The notes under the pieces: model-generated | Told to the model about the DNA's origin: nothing | The model's input: only the letters and a program-made list of their open reading frames with translations | Database searches by the model: none | Translations under genes and position numbers: made by a program | Shown: piece by piece, positions 44,401 through 54,905 of the stretch | Position numbering within the stretch: position 1 is the first letter of the stretch | Layout: the number at the start of each line of letters is the position of its first letter | Assembly: GCA_026874595.1 (NCBI GenBank) | Contig: CM049307.1 | Location: 58,968,870-59,032,869 of the forward strand | DNA length: 64,000 nt | Reading direction: 5' to 3' | Source of the DNA: Sipunculus nudus | Lineage: Eukaryota > Annelida > Sipuncula > Golfingiida > Sipunculidae

Positions 44401-46633
44401 TTGTGAAGAGATCTTTAGCCCTGATGCCCGTCTCTGCCTGTTCCAGGCAAGGCCTGACACGGTTCCGTGTGAACGAAGATGGCTTCAAAAATCGCTACAG
44501 ACAAGGAGAAGAACAGCTCCCTCACACAGACACAATCTACCCTGTCATATACCCATCAACAGACAATTCTGATTACACCGCAGACCCAAATCGCACAAAT
44601 AGGAGAGAGAATGTTAATGTTTCAAAATATGACGCTAGACGCAGAGTTAATGGCGATTTCGATATCAAAGTATTACAAGCAATGCGGGATTAAACTGATG
44701 GTTAAAATTACCTGATGCTAAAAAGCCTTTCATATTCACTACTGGTCATTGTTTCAATATCTATATTTTTTTCCTTAGTAATTTTATGTTCATTACTGTC
44801 TAACAGTTTCAGGTATTTTAAGTCTTATACCATGAACTAAGCATCTGCCTGCATTATAAACCATTATTAAAAATGGAAAGTATTAAACTTTCAGTTAAAT
44901 CCCCACAGCTCCAGTGTACTTTTCACTTTTTAGGTGCATGTGTTGATGTATGCAATCTTCAAGTTTTCATTGCAAAAAAGTACAAGCTTAAACCAAAAAA
45001 AAATGTTAGGAATATAGATTTCTCAGAGTATTAATTAACTTGTACTAAATAATATATTCAAGATAGAACAATTTCTAAATATAATCACTCAAGTACCTGC
45101 TTTTTATTCTGGCTCATCTGTGATAGCAATCATGTCATTTTTTCCTAAGTTTTTTTTTTTGTATCCACACTGCACAAACCTTCCTATTAAAATGAACAAA
45201 AATTGACAAATACGAAATCAATCATATCACTGCTTGTATAAAATCCTGGACATTAAACATTTCATATGTCAAGTTGTTAGAAGAGGTTTTCACCAATTTA
45301 GTTTCAAACCATAAACACAAAATTAACACCTGTCTCTGCAACAAAATATCATTCCTCATTATAAATAGGTTCCTTATGCTTAATATCTATCAGCAAGACC
45401 TGAGCTACACTTTGTTGAACCTGCAAAAAACAACCTGAGTGCTCCATTGCACCAGTGATTGCTTTATTTCAGACTTGACTATATGATGCACTCAGGTGAT
45501 CTGTACCCCCAGCACCCGGTTAAACACCGCAAAGTTGATAACAACCCCTTTGATCAAGTGGCAGTGCTCATGCAAACGCCTAAGACACGACCACCAACCC
45601 ATGAAGTCAAACCAAGGAAGCCACATTTCAAAGTCTGACACTGGAGCCTTCAGCTCTTATCTTTCCAGGATGCAATATCAGACCAACTCCTTTGATTCTT
45701 AATAATTTTGTATAGAGCAAGGCAAATGGTGCAGTAATATTTAGGGAAATATGATTTAGTATATTCAAAATATCAGCAACAAAAATCGTATGAGGGATAT
45801 CTCCATGTGTATTTATCATATCATGTATGCAAAAAATGCTGCCTTTTATTTGACAATATCCAGAGAAGGGCATTCACTGAAATACATGTATCATCTTTAA
45901 GCATTATATTCAGTTTACAAAGGTGTTGTATTACAATTTGTAAATAAGTCTTGTGTCTGGCAGGTCAGTGCACCAAGTTTACAGTCAGAGGGTTGTAATA
46001 AGTTTGGTCATCCATGAGCAGATGAGAGGATTTAATAGGGTGACAGGATCTGACACAGGACAAATACTGATCATGATACTGATGAATCATTTTGCAACAA
46101 TCTTTAATATGATAAGCAGAAGCGGATCCAGGGGGGGGGGGGTCCAGAGGGTCTGGACCCCCCCCCCCCTTTTTCATCAGAAACAACGTTATTTTAAGGG
46201 GTTCAGACAAAATTTTGCTGCCTGGACCCCCCCTTTTTCAGACCTGAGGACCTTTTTTTTAGGGTTTTCATTTGTCCTCCTGGGTTGGACCCCCCCCCCC
46301 CTTTTCCTTAATCGTGGATCCGACCCTAATAAGGGAATGAACTTTTCTATATCAGGTACTGAAGAATTTCGCCTCCATCCAAAATTTGTCAGAGGAATAA
46401 TTCAGCTTGTTTACTCTTTACTTAAGCAGTGTGTAATGTATTGTTATTCTAGGTATTCCAATGAGTATCACCCTGCATACCCTGCTAACCAACCCTCCGG
46501 TGGAAAGCCAACATGGTGGCAAATCGAGAAAGACCTTCAACAGCGAGCCAAAGTGTTGCGCGACCATAATTTGGTAATGGGCCCAGTAAGTGCCTTCCGA
46601 GACCTTGAGCGTACTGGGACAGTCTGGAAGTAA
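35368..46633 (+). CDS. Small unrecognised gene with three alternative last exons; candidate ciliary protein
   Basis: Common exons are 35368-35460 (MCDWAYHHEALRKARVIERK.., phase 0) and 42585-42679 (GCEDDTHDKYRSADHRDRSV.., ends phase 2). Three downstream exons each have a clear acceptor, need exactly one base to complete the split Arg codon and run open to a stop: 44447-44693, 45473-45638 and 46453-46633. None has an internal donor that would join the next in frame. Predicted products are 144, 117 and 122 residues sharing 63 N-terminal residues. They are basic/charged, with no signal peptide, membrane segment or domain I recognise. The size, the basic Tyr/Pro-rich C-termini and the X-box-like promoter site recall small axonemal or microtubule inner proteins; that is an inference from style, not homology. 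The 7.1-kb first intron holds nested transposons. Confidence 0.75.
35933..35998 (+). repeat. tRNA-derived SINE head, interrupted
   Basis: GGTGTAGCTTATTGGTTATG (A-box-like) and GGTACCTGGTTCTGTCCTAG (B-box-like) form a Pol III promoter pair. The SINE text continues after each inserted MITE: at 36475 (CGCCACAACAGATTTC..) and at 37458. Confidence 0.6.
35999..36466. mobile_element. hAT-like MITE (468 bp) with perfect 8-bp target duplication
   Basis: Flanked by GCCGACAG on both sides (35991-35998 and 36467-36474). Termini of about 45-50 bp are inverted repeats (GGGTCCATCTAAATACCC against CAGTCCCACTAAACACCC). Each contains CCCAAAACACC joined to its complement, a 22-bp palindrome that is perfect at the left end and has one mismatch at the right. 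The 8-bp duplication is the hAT hallmark. No transposase. Confidence 0.85.
36546..37449. mobile_element. Second hAT-like MITE (904 bp) in the same SINE
   Basis: Ends TAGTGGTGGG (left) and the complement of TAGCGATGGG (right), a typical hAT terminal form. Flanks GTTACTCC (36538-36545) and GTTACTCT (37450-37457) agree at 7 of 8 positions. The interior is rich in ATCGAT/CGATCATCG motifs near both ends and has no coding region. Confidence 0.75.
37475..39650. other. No gene or clear repeat seen
   Basis: Intronic AT-rich sequence; ORFs at 38392-38802 and 39020-39426 show no domain and are not supported as genes. Confidence 0.5.
39690..39880 (+). repeat. Family A fragment
   Basis: Contains GGGCACAGATCGAAACCACT, ATGGAAACCTGAAATTAGGT and GAGCTATGGGGCTC, diagnostic of family A, at clearly lower identity than 1-2133. 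Confidence 0.7.
39890..40700. repeat. Tandem repeat, about 140-160 bp units, carrying AGGTCA direct repeats
   Basis: GTGACCTTGACCTTTGACC or variants recur near 39957, 40118, 40246, 40398 and 40538, each in a unit that also has AACTGGAGTTATCATCTGG or related text. The right edge is a GACAGACA microsatellite (40680-40702). Confidence 0.75.
40845..41330. repeat. Family A fragments, with palindrome remnants
   Basis: AGGTGGCGCCACA (about 40849) and GGTGGCGCCATC (about 41288), TTATTATTCTGGGGGG and CCTAATTTCAGGTACCC are family A landmarks in reverse orientation relative to 620-2075. Confidence 0.65.
42585..42679 (+). CDS. Plus-strand gene, coding exon 2 (last common exon)
   Basis: Acceptor CTTATAG at 42584; encodes GCEDDTHDKYRSADHRDRSV then QDISQYYANQQ and two bases of an Arg codon. 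Donor GTTTGT, weaker than usual, as expected where splice choice follows. Confidence 0.78.
42680..44140. other. Intron between exon 2 and last exon C; nothing else seen
   Basis: AT-rich, with no repeat family recognised and no supported ORF. Confidence 0.5.
44141..44284. mobile_element. Small inverted-repeat element with two hairpins
   Basis: Two 26-bp hairpins, GAATGTAAAT-loop-ATTTACATTC, lie at 44149-44174 and 44242-44267, enclosed by an outer inverted repeat ATTATGATGA / TTATCATAAT. It ends about 160 bp upstream of last exon C. Confidence 0.6.
44447..44693 (+). CDS. Plus-strand gene, alternative last exon C
   Basis: Acceptor CTGTTCCAG. Completes Arg, then QGLTRFRVNEDGFKNRYRQG, a TIYPVIYPSTDNSDY segment and DARRRVNGDFDIKVLQAMRD before TAA. 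The longest of the three tails (81 codons). Confidence 0.78.
45473..45638 (+). CDS. Plus-strand gene, alternative last exon D
   Basis: Acceptor GCTTTATTTCAG. Completes Arg, then LDYMMHSGDLYPQHPVKHRK, VDNNPFDQVAVLMQTPKTRP and a basic end PRKPHFKV before TGA. 54 codons. The phase matches exon 2 and not the end of exon C. Confidence 0.72.
46118..46330. mobile_element. GC-homopolymer MITE
   Basis: GCGGATCCAGG and GTGGATCCGACCC near the two ends are inverted, enclosing several G or C runs of 7-13 and GGACCCCCCC motifs. It lies about 120 bp upstream of the acceptor of last exon E. Confidence 0.6.
46453..46633 (+). CDS. Plus-strand gene, alternative last exon E
   Basis: Acceptor TTGTTATTCTAG. Completes Arg, then YSNEYHPAYPANQPSGGKPT, WWQIEKDLQQRAKVLRDHNL and GPVSAFRDLERTGTVWK before TAA. 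59 codons. The longer open frame reported upstream (from 45953) runs through a C/G-rich MITE and is not expected to be coding. Confidence 0.75.
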
Positions 46634-48049
46634 AACTCCCAGAGTCATCTTGTTTTGTTTGTGCTTTTGATTTATTGAACGGCCGCAAACAAGCAAAGTC
46701 AATATAGTACACAGCGTCACTGTGTGTAATTTTTTTTTCATGATCAGTATTGTGTCCTGTTGCACAGAATTCTGTGGTGCTCTGCATGTAACAGTGGTGT
46801 GGCGTGATGTATTAGTAGACAACTGGTGCATCTTTACTTAAACTCTTAAACTGCCTTTCAGTATCACTGTACTGTCTTAGGATATTAAAGCATTAAAAAG
46901 ATCATATATATGGATTCCAAACTGCCTTGAGGCCTTAACACAGTCAACTGACATAAGAGAGTGTTAAGAGATTAAAATCAGACACATTGTGTTCTTTTTT
47001 ATATGCAAAGCAGAGCTAGGTTATTGACAGAAATTTAAAAAAAAAACATCAATCTGGAAAGGCAGTTTAAGAGTAGTGTTAAGCTTGTTGGTGGTAGATT
47101 TAAGCCATCTTATCTTGCTAGTTAGCAGAGAGGCTTAATAGTGGTCAACTGAAGCAATGGGAGAATTATGGATATTCTGCTTACATTCAACCTTATTGAT
47201 ATTAATAGGTAAGATCTCATGTATTTGCCAGATGTTTCAGAAAGTGAAACACTTGTGTATTTTATGTATGAGCTGTATATGTAGCAGTAGATGAAGATCA
47301 TAGTTTCTTTGATGGAGCATACCTGATTTTAAATAATACAAACTGAAAGATTTCTCAGAAAGCAAATGCTGTCAAGTGGTTGCATGGAACTAAAATGAAA
47401 TTGTATATTAGCACTTCTATATGTACCAGCTTTATGAGAAAGCAAAATGGAAGGTCGTTATGATGTATCCATTATTTTAAGCCTTCACTTTACCTATCCA
47501 TGTCTTCTGAGAACAGCAGAAATTTTTTTAGAAATCAAAGCAGGCAGTACATGTACAATTGTATAACATAGAAATATCTGTAGGTATTAGTTTCTGTATA
47601 ATGTTTAGGATGAAAAGCATACATAGCTTGTCAAGAAATAGGAAAAGCCCAAGATGGATACTGTAATGCTCTTTTCACAAACATGTCAGCATTTCATAAA
47701 ATGAACATCATGTAAGATATTTCATTCCATGTGTGGTCATTTTGTCTGTATCTGATTCAAATATTATAATGCACAGTAAAGGGGCAACAGTTTTTCTTTG
47801 TGTGCTTTGTAAGTGTATAAACAGGTTGTGTATAACACGCAGAGAGCACACAGCTTTTTTTCACCATGTGTATATATTTTATTGCAGAAATAAAGCAAAC
47901 TGCATTTCTAAAACTCATGTGCAAAATTAAATGCTATAAGGTTGTAAGGAGTTCATTATTTTTAATAAGAAAACCGCACTCTTGGAAGATGTAAGGATTA
48001 ATTTCATTTTGTAATTTCTTCATTTAAAACATAAAGTAGCTATTCTTAC

Positions 48050-48099
<50 letters not shown>

Positions 48100-49180
48100 G
48101 AATACTCTAGTCTGCCTGAAGGACACATGAGTTAAAGCCATGTACAATTTGGTGATCGTGATTTTCATGCTTATATGCACACGTTGGGTTTAACCTTCAC
48201 TTATGATGCACACTGACTGTATCTGGATACATTTAGCTGCTGACTATATAAAGTTGCACAAGTAGCACTCAATGAGCAGTAAATGAATGTGATATTACGT
48301 GTCTACACTCTGCATTTATCATTTTCATTATCTCACAATTATAACTTCATTTATATAAATATGCTAGGGCCATATAGTGTCTTTGACAGGCAAAGTATAG
48401 TGAAAGGTCTATGAAAATATTAGGTTATCATGAATTATAGTGATAAGATATATATATATATATATATATATTGTATATGACCATTGTCTTCTTTTGGATA
48501 TTTTACTTTTTTTATCCATTAGAGCATGATTGTTTTTTATTTGGTAATATTACGTACAATCTATTGACTTAACTGTAAACATTAAACAATTCACTGTCGC
48601 TTATAATTTTTACAATGTTGTTTTATTTACCCAGTATTTTATCCTCTCTTCCATTTTTTTTTCAAATTGAATGAAAATTATAATATAACTGAAGGATAAA
48701 ATTACTCATCTGTCTGTGATTAAATGTCCTTTGTTATTGCACAGGACATTTTGGGTGAGCAAGCAATAAAAATGAAATGTAATAATTTTATGGATTTTTA
48801 TCAGAATTTGAAATTAATATTTTAGGGAACAGTTTTAATTATGATGATGCATGATAGTAAATGGAAAATTGTATATGCAGAGCAGGAAGATTTACAACAC
48901 TATAACATCAAAGGCACTTTGTAAATAAATGTATCTTTATTATAGGTATACCCAAAAATGTTATTTTCAATGTGATTTATAAATTATTTAAAGAACAATG
49001 AATGCACCGCTGAACATTTTACACCAGTGTGTATTGTGAACAGTATTACTTAAAATTCCTTGTAACAGTATTCTTTTTTTTTTTGTGAATTTATTCAGTT
49101 TTACCCAGTTTTATCGGCAACACTGTAGTCACTGTTGGTGTTTGAAATAAAATGATACACAAAGTAATGTGTCTTTTTTT
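46634..49180 (+). other. Probable 3'UTR and downstream of the plus-strand gene
   Basis: AT-rich, no ORF of note. AATAAA signals occur near 47886, 48767, 48925 and 49147; the last is followed by a GTGTC-T-rich stretch. TA microsatellites lie at about 48053-48085 and 48449-48471. Confidence 0.4.
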
Positions 49181-51706
49181 TATACGACGATGGCGTGCTT
49201 GTCTGTGGTTATTTGTGACACCATATCCAGCTGGTTTTGATACTCATCATTAATGTATTTATTGAATATGTCTGGATTCTAAATGGCCCAAGGGATGGGC
49301 TATTTAACAGTTGCATATAGCGTCGCTTCTGTTAAAATGATTTCTCCAATGTCGGCATTAAACTGAGCAAGAGTGCAAACCACATGATTGCAAAATTGGC
49401 CAGTCTTCGTTTTTGAGTAAAATCCAACCACCCTATAGTTATCAAGATTGTGCCCTAACTAAGATATCTCCAAATACACTAAATGGCCTCCTAGGGCACG
49501 CGTTCATTTCTGTTCGCGTGTGCGTTCATTGACAACAACTGGCGCAATCGCGAAATGGAATCTCATTAAATTTTCAGGGCATTTCAGGTACGGGCTTACC
49601 TGGAGAATCAATCAGATTTTGTTGTGGATCCGGCACATGGTCCGGATTTAGAAACATTAAGGAATATACGGGTTGGGGAGAATCCCACAACAGGAACTCC
49701 CCCCCCCACACACACATGGTAAAGACTTGCATTCTAAGGAATGCAGATTTCTAGTTAATATATTTAAAAAATATACAATCTTATAATTTCAAAACGTTAT
49801 TTTCCTTTTTGAACCATAAGATTCGAGTTAATCATGGTCAATCTTAGTGATTTTTCCTTTGGTGTGTGCATTTATTCTAAATACCCTTCCTACCAAAATC
49901 AGTCTTCCTGGTCGTGTATACGCCAGACAAATAACAATCGTTTTTTGCTCGTTATCATTTTGCCCTTCCCTGACATTCGATACTTTAAAATAAATAATTC
50001 CGCCCCCCCCCCCCCTGAGCAGTAACATCTCTCATTTTATATATTTATTTTCTCAATTATTCTTTATTCGTAATTTTTTCATATATCTTTTTTTTTATTC
50101 CCTAGCGATAAGATTATTAAGTTATCCACAGTTTATTTTTTGTAATTCATGAATTGAGCATAATAATGAATAGCTCTGTCATTTGCTCAATTAATTATGA
50201 TAACACCCAAATATTACTGTTCCAAGAGAGATGGTCTGTTCGTCATTACAGCAGCCAATTTTTCATAGGCTAAAATATATTACGTAATAATAATAATAAT
50301 AATAGTAGATGTATATAAATGATATTGCATATCTAATATACTATGTAGGGACATACATATATAGGCCTAGATAAAAAAAAAACATGCACAGTTTAAGAAC
50401 TTATTTTCTTAATACCATTAACCGCTAATCTAGTATTAGCGCCCCCCTGTTCACGAATATCTGGATCCGTCACTGACTTCTGTGTTCGCGTATCGCAAAA
50501 GTATTCACGGGCACTGTGGGCATGTCCGGCTGTGAACGCGGTGCCCTCCCAAGTAGCCTCATGTATACACTGGAATGACGTTGCACGAATGTTTTAGGCC
50601 GTTCTGTCCGATGCACACGCTCCTGCCGGCGAGCCTTGTTTACAAACCTGGTGGTCGCTTGTCCGGGGCTGCGCTCTGTCCACCACAGGAAAAACTATGA
50701 AAAGTAAAAAACATTTCGTTCTTTAGAACATAAAAGTTTCATACAATTGAAAGGATCTGGATTATGTACAAGTGACCACTGGAGGAGGATGTAAAAGCCG
50801 ATAAAAGTGTTTTTATCTGGTGAAGTCCCTTTCGTTCACATAAAATAGAACGTACGTATGACTGAGCCGATATTTTTAATGTTAAAAAAGACTATACTTG
50901 CAAATTATTGGTGTGATGCACAAATTTACTCCTTATAATAAAAATGTCCTTTCTTTAACATAAATTCCCTTCCATATGCCTTAGGGATCGCATTTGACCC
51001 TGGTATAAAACCTATTTTACCCAACTCAATGGGTAAAACCTGTGTTAAAGTATTTTGTACCAAGGGTTTGGCCCAGCATATTACCCAAGCTTTTCCTTAT
51101 GTTAATTTGCTTTTATTAAGCAATATCCAAGCTTAGTTTCTTTTCTTTTTTTTCTTTTCTTTTTTATTGTCGTCATGTATCGCTTTGTCGCTCATTTACC
51201 TAATTTAAACGGTTTCCACGAACGGCCTTCCGAACCATATTTCCGTTTCGAGAATATTCTTTAAATACATGGCTATAAGAGCAGCCTGTGGCATTGGTGA
51301 CACAAACTACGGTACACGAAATAACTTATGCGAAAACTGATCGCAAACAAGTCAGGCAGGCTGATGACGTCAGTCAATTGAAGGTAATACGCGACCGATC
51401 ATTGTGACGTCTTTGTGACGTCACTGTTGTCCAACAAGCACCACACGCAGCCTTAAGAGGCATAGACATGGAAAGTGTACTATGGAACCATGTACCATCC
51501 AGCAGTGCCGGGAAGACGCCATCCACGGTCCATTAGCATAAATAACACAAAAGAGTTGCAAAGTAAATACTATAACATTATTAATTACAACTTTACCAAA
51601 AATCGGCGGAATATCTGTATATCTACGTTAGGCCAAAGGGCATTTTTAAAGAATATTCTTAAAATAATTATCGCGAAAAACATGTGGATAAAGTATAGTC
51701 CGTCCT
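49181..51706. other. Intergenic; no gene seen
   Basis: Contains C runs (49698, 49998), an AAT microsatellite (50287-50303) and a cluster of TGACGTC(A) motifs at 51364-51424. No coding evidence on either strand. Confidence 0.5.
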
Positions 51707-51812
51707 AGTCCATACATGGACCTCTATGTCCCATGATACTTCTGCTGGACGGACATCACGTAATGTCCGTCCAACAGAAGTATCATAGGACATAGAGGTC
51801 CATGTATGGACT
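51707..51812. mobile_element. Near-perfect 50-bp inverted repeat (fold-back element)
   Basis: The arms 51707-51756 and 51763-51812 are complementary at 48 of 50 positions around a 6-nt centre CACGTA. Both mismatches become G-U pairs in a minus-strand transcript. A diverged arm occurs at 31521. Confidence 0.85.
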
Positions 51813-52256
51813 AAGTCCGTCCCACCACCCCTGTCCACCTGTTTTGTCGCGATTATTTTTAGGGAGTTAAAGAGAGCCAAAACCTTTTGCCCCTAGGACA
51901 GGAAGAGGAAAATGCGTAATTAACTATTATGGAAATAATGACCTACGTTATACTATTTTCCTGGAAACAATTTAAACCATTTTATGACACAGGGGCCTCA
52001 TGAACCACGGATATATATGAGACATGTTAACCAGGCCATAAAGTGAATAATATTATTTATGTCATAAACAGGTAGGGTACCAAAATTATTGCATTTTCCA
52101 CTCTCTGCCTTTGGTGCAAGTTTTGTTTGGCAAGTTTGTCTTGTGTGGATATAATCGCGAAAAATCAGGTGGTCAGGGGTGCATGGTGGAACGGACTAGG
52201 CCTATCGTTTTCTTTTTTTTAAACACAATTTGACTTCTACAGTAGGCCTAAGTACT

Positions 52257-53308
52257 AAAGCTATGATACCTTTTACGCGGTTGCGGCCGCGTTATGCGGA
52301 TGCGGCAAGACCGGTTCGCTTTATGCGGTCGTGGTTGTGACTAAAATGTGTTTGTAGATGTAATATACATAATTTGTACAAATCCCTACATTATAATATA
52401 GTATACATGTGAAATTTGGCAGTAAAAGCTTTAAAAAAACCATGCAGCTGCTTAATCGAAACAGATCGCTCACCAGTGAATGACAGGCATATGTTTCACA
52501 TATTTAGGCCTACAATGATTTAAAGGGACATAATCAGGAACAATATTATGACTATTCTTTCACAGTATCAGTTCAGTTTTGCTTTATACGAAAGTATCCC
52601 AGCAAAGCCATCCCAACCAACCTCAGTACCTCGCATACGGCTGTTTAAAAACATTCCACGTTTTAACACAGTCCACGTGCGTATGTTTACCATAACAAGG
52701 CCGCGTGACCGAAGGTAAGATTGTTAGCCGCAAAACGCGGTATTTCAGCCAACGGGAACATGTATTAGATTTTGTTTTGGGCCAAGTCAGTCAGGCCATC
52801 TCCTGATAGACACGTGTTGTGGCTCCGCGATGCACACGGCCCCTCCAGCTGTGTTTATGTTTTCATCTGTGATCGCGCCCGGTCCACTGTTTTTAACACT
52901 CGTTTACAGGTATAAGCATACGGTTTCAACGCAATATTTTAGCAGGTACAGATTTATTTTAAAGGGAAGCAGCTATTTTTCATATTCAATAAACATGCGT
53001 TTTAGGTGTTTTGACCCCTTTAAATCGATGTTTCCCGGGAGAGAACTTTTTTGCTCGTTGTTTATACTGATAAACAGGGGGAAACCCCAATGTGACGTAT
53101 GCAATTCAGTGGGATTCCTCGTCCAAACCTATCCATTTAAATTTTTTTGTCGGATCGAGCGCTACATGAAATTTTGTCGGATGACAGGTCGGATACGTAC
53201 CACGACCGCAACCGCATAAAAGGAACCAGTCCTTCATATAATATCAGATGTTCGACTCTATCCGCGACCGTACCGCGGCCGCAACCGCTTAAAAGGAACC
53301 GTAGCTTT
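52257..53308. mobile_element. TIR element of about 1.05 kb with GCGG-rich ends
   Basis: The left end CTTTTACGCGGTTGCGGCCG and the right end's complement CTTTTAAGCGGTTGCGGCCG share about 30 of 35 terminal bases, starting AAAGCTA. Subterminal regions carry more GCGGTTGCGG-type motifs (TTATGCGGTCGTGG at about 52320, its complement at about 53200). No target duplication is evident and no transposase domain was recognised; the 129-codon frame at 52830-53219 is unassigned. Confidence 0.65.
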
Positions 53309-53821
53309 AGGGTTCCCCGCCATTTCATTCCGAGAAATGTATTGATAAACACAATGATATATATATATATAGAAGGCGGGTGTGGGAGGGGTATCCCCCA
53401 TAGTTTTAGAACAAAAATTGATTTCAGATTTGACAATGGCGTGTTTGATTGATATCTCGGCGCTAATTTGATCAGATGGAAAATGATTTTCCTTTGATAT
53501 CGTTTTGACAGACCTTGAGTTGGTCTTCACATGAAATGTATGATCTCAACTGATATGAGCTTTACTTTGCTGCAAGCATGATGGACAGACAACGTTCAGA
53601 TAAAAATTGTCATTACGCCTATACTTTTTTTTTAGCTGGATGACGTTCTTTTTTATATCTCTTTTTAATCTTTTATTCTTTTATATAATTTCGCCCTGTA
53701 CTTATAGTGAAAATGAATGATTTTATTGTTTAATTATTAGCGTTCTCATTACTGTGTCGCCGTATATTTAAAATACTTTATAGGCGAAACGTCGTTGAAA
53801 CAATTCTTGTCTAAATTATGG

Positions 53822-53895
53822 AGCGACGTCGCGCGTGCCTGTGACGTCACGTCGCGCGCACGAGGGATGACGTCAGAGGAGTCGTTACAGGAGGG
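53822..53895. promoter_or_regulatory. CpG-rich patch with two CRE palindromes
   Basis: TGACGTCA occurs at about 53842 and 53869 within a GTCGCGCG-rich stretch that stands out from the AT-rich surroundings. No adjacent gene was found, so a promoter role is only possible. Confidence 0.25.
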
Positions 53896-54121
53896 GGGAT
53901 AGAGAAGGCTGCAGTTCGTGATATGTTGAATTGTCACCAGTATTGGTATATCTTCATGGAGTAGCCTGTGAGGTGTAATATATTAATAACGGAACACATA
54001 TTCTGTGGACGTTTATTTAAATAGGTCAGATATTGAGATTAATCATAAACTGTACAGCAAGATGGACGATCGTCAATAAATCGTTATAAAACACATATAT
54101 ATCGGGTCCTTTTTTTCTCCT

Positions 54122-54289
54122 GGGGCCTGTTGCAATAACATTTTACTGGACTTAAGCCCAGTTGGGGGCCTAAATACCATGGTTACAATTGTGACGTCAT
54201 AATGGTTACCATGGTGACACACAGATGCCCCTGGGCTTAAGTCACCTACATGACTTATAAGCTTAGTCACCTTATTGCAACACACCCCT
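54122..54289. mobile_element. MITE with GGGG..TGTTGCAATAA termini
   Basis: GGGGCCTGTTGCAATAACA at the left is mirrored by TTATTGCAACACACCCC at the right, with an inner GACTTAAGCCCA / TGGGCTTAAGTC pair. Target duplication is not clear. Confidence 0.7.
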
Positions 54290-54499
54290 TAGGCCTACTC
54301 TTCGTTTGTTTAATCTTGCATGTTAACCGAGCCGTATTTTACATTTGAAAATATTGCACATCGACCTCAATAACTTTTAACAAGGGAAAAGTTGATCTGT
54401 GGAACAGATCGAGTATTTCCCCGCGTGTTTTGGGAATAGCCGAAAAAACGTTGTGAATACATGTATAAAATTTGAGATGGGTCAATGTCACACACCAAG

Positions 54500-54905
54500 A
54501 TTACCTCTGTGAGTTACATTGCGTTAACATCATTTTAGCATTATCGCCACTGTGACCTTGAAAAATATATCAAGGTCATCCATGTTCGAACTTGACCTCG
54601 TCCATAATAAGGTGCATCAATGCTGCAAGTTTGCTGACTATACCTCAAATTCTTTTCGAGTTATTGCGTTAACATCATTTTGGCATTATCGCCACTGTGA
54701 CCTTGAAAAATGCGTCAAGGCCATCCATGTTCGAAATTGACCTAGCCATTGATAAGTTGCATCAATAGTCAAGTTTGGTGACTGTTATCTCAAATTCTTT
54801 TCGAGTTATTGTGTTAACAAATGTGTGACGGAAAGATGGACGGACGGACGCTCACCATTTCTATGTCCCCCGCAGTTTGCGCCTTCGGCGACGGCGGGGG
54901 ACAAT
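54500..54905. repeat. Tandem repeat (about 145 bp) ending in a GACG tract and GC hairpin
   Basis: GCGTTAACATCATTTTGGCATTATCGCCAC-type text repeats at about 54522 and 54667 with a partial third unit at 54805. It ends in GGACGGACGG and an inverted GTCCCCCGC / GCGGGGGAC pair (about 54865-54902), a terminal form common in mollusc repeats. Confidence 0.7.

Noticed and set aside
45953-46452. Upstream extension of the 226-codon ORF into exon E
   Set aside because: It runs through a G/C-homopolymer MITE giving low-complexity peptide, and a clear acceptor at 46451-46452 marks the true exon start.
52830-53219. 129-codon ORF inside the 52.3-kb TIR element as a transposase
   Set aside because: No DDE/DDD spacing or DNA-binding motif is visible; hydrophobic, low-information translation.
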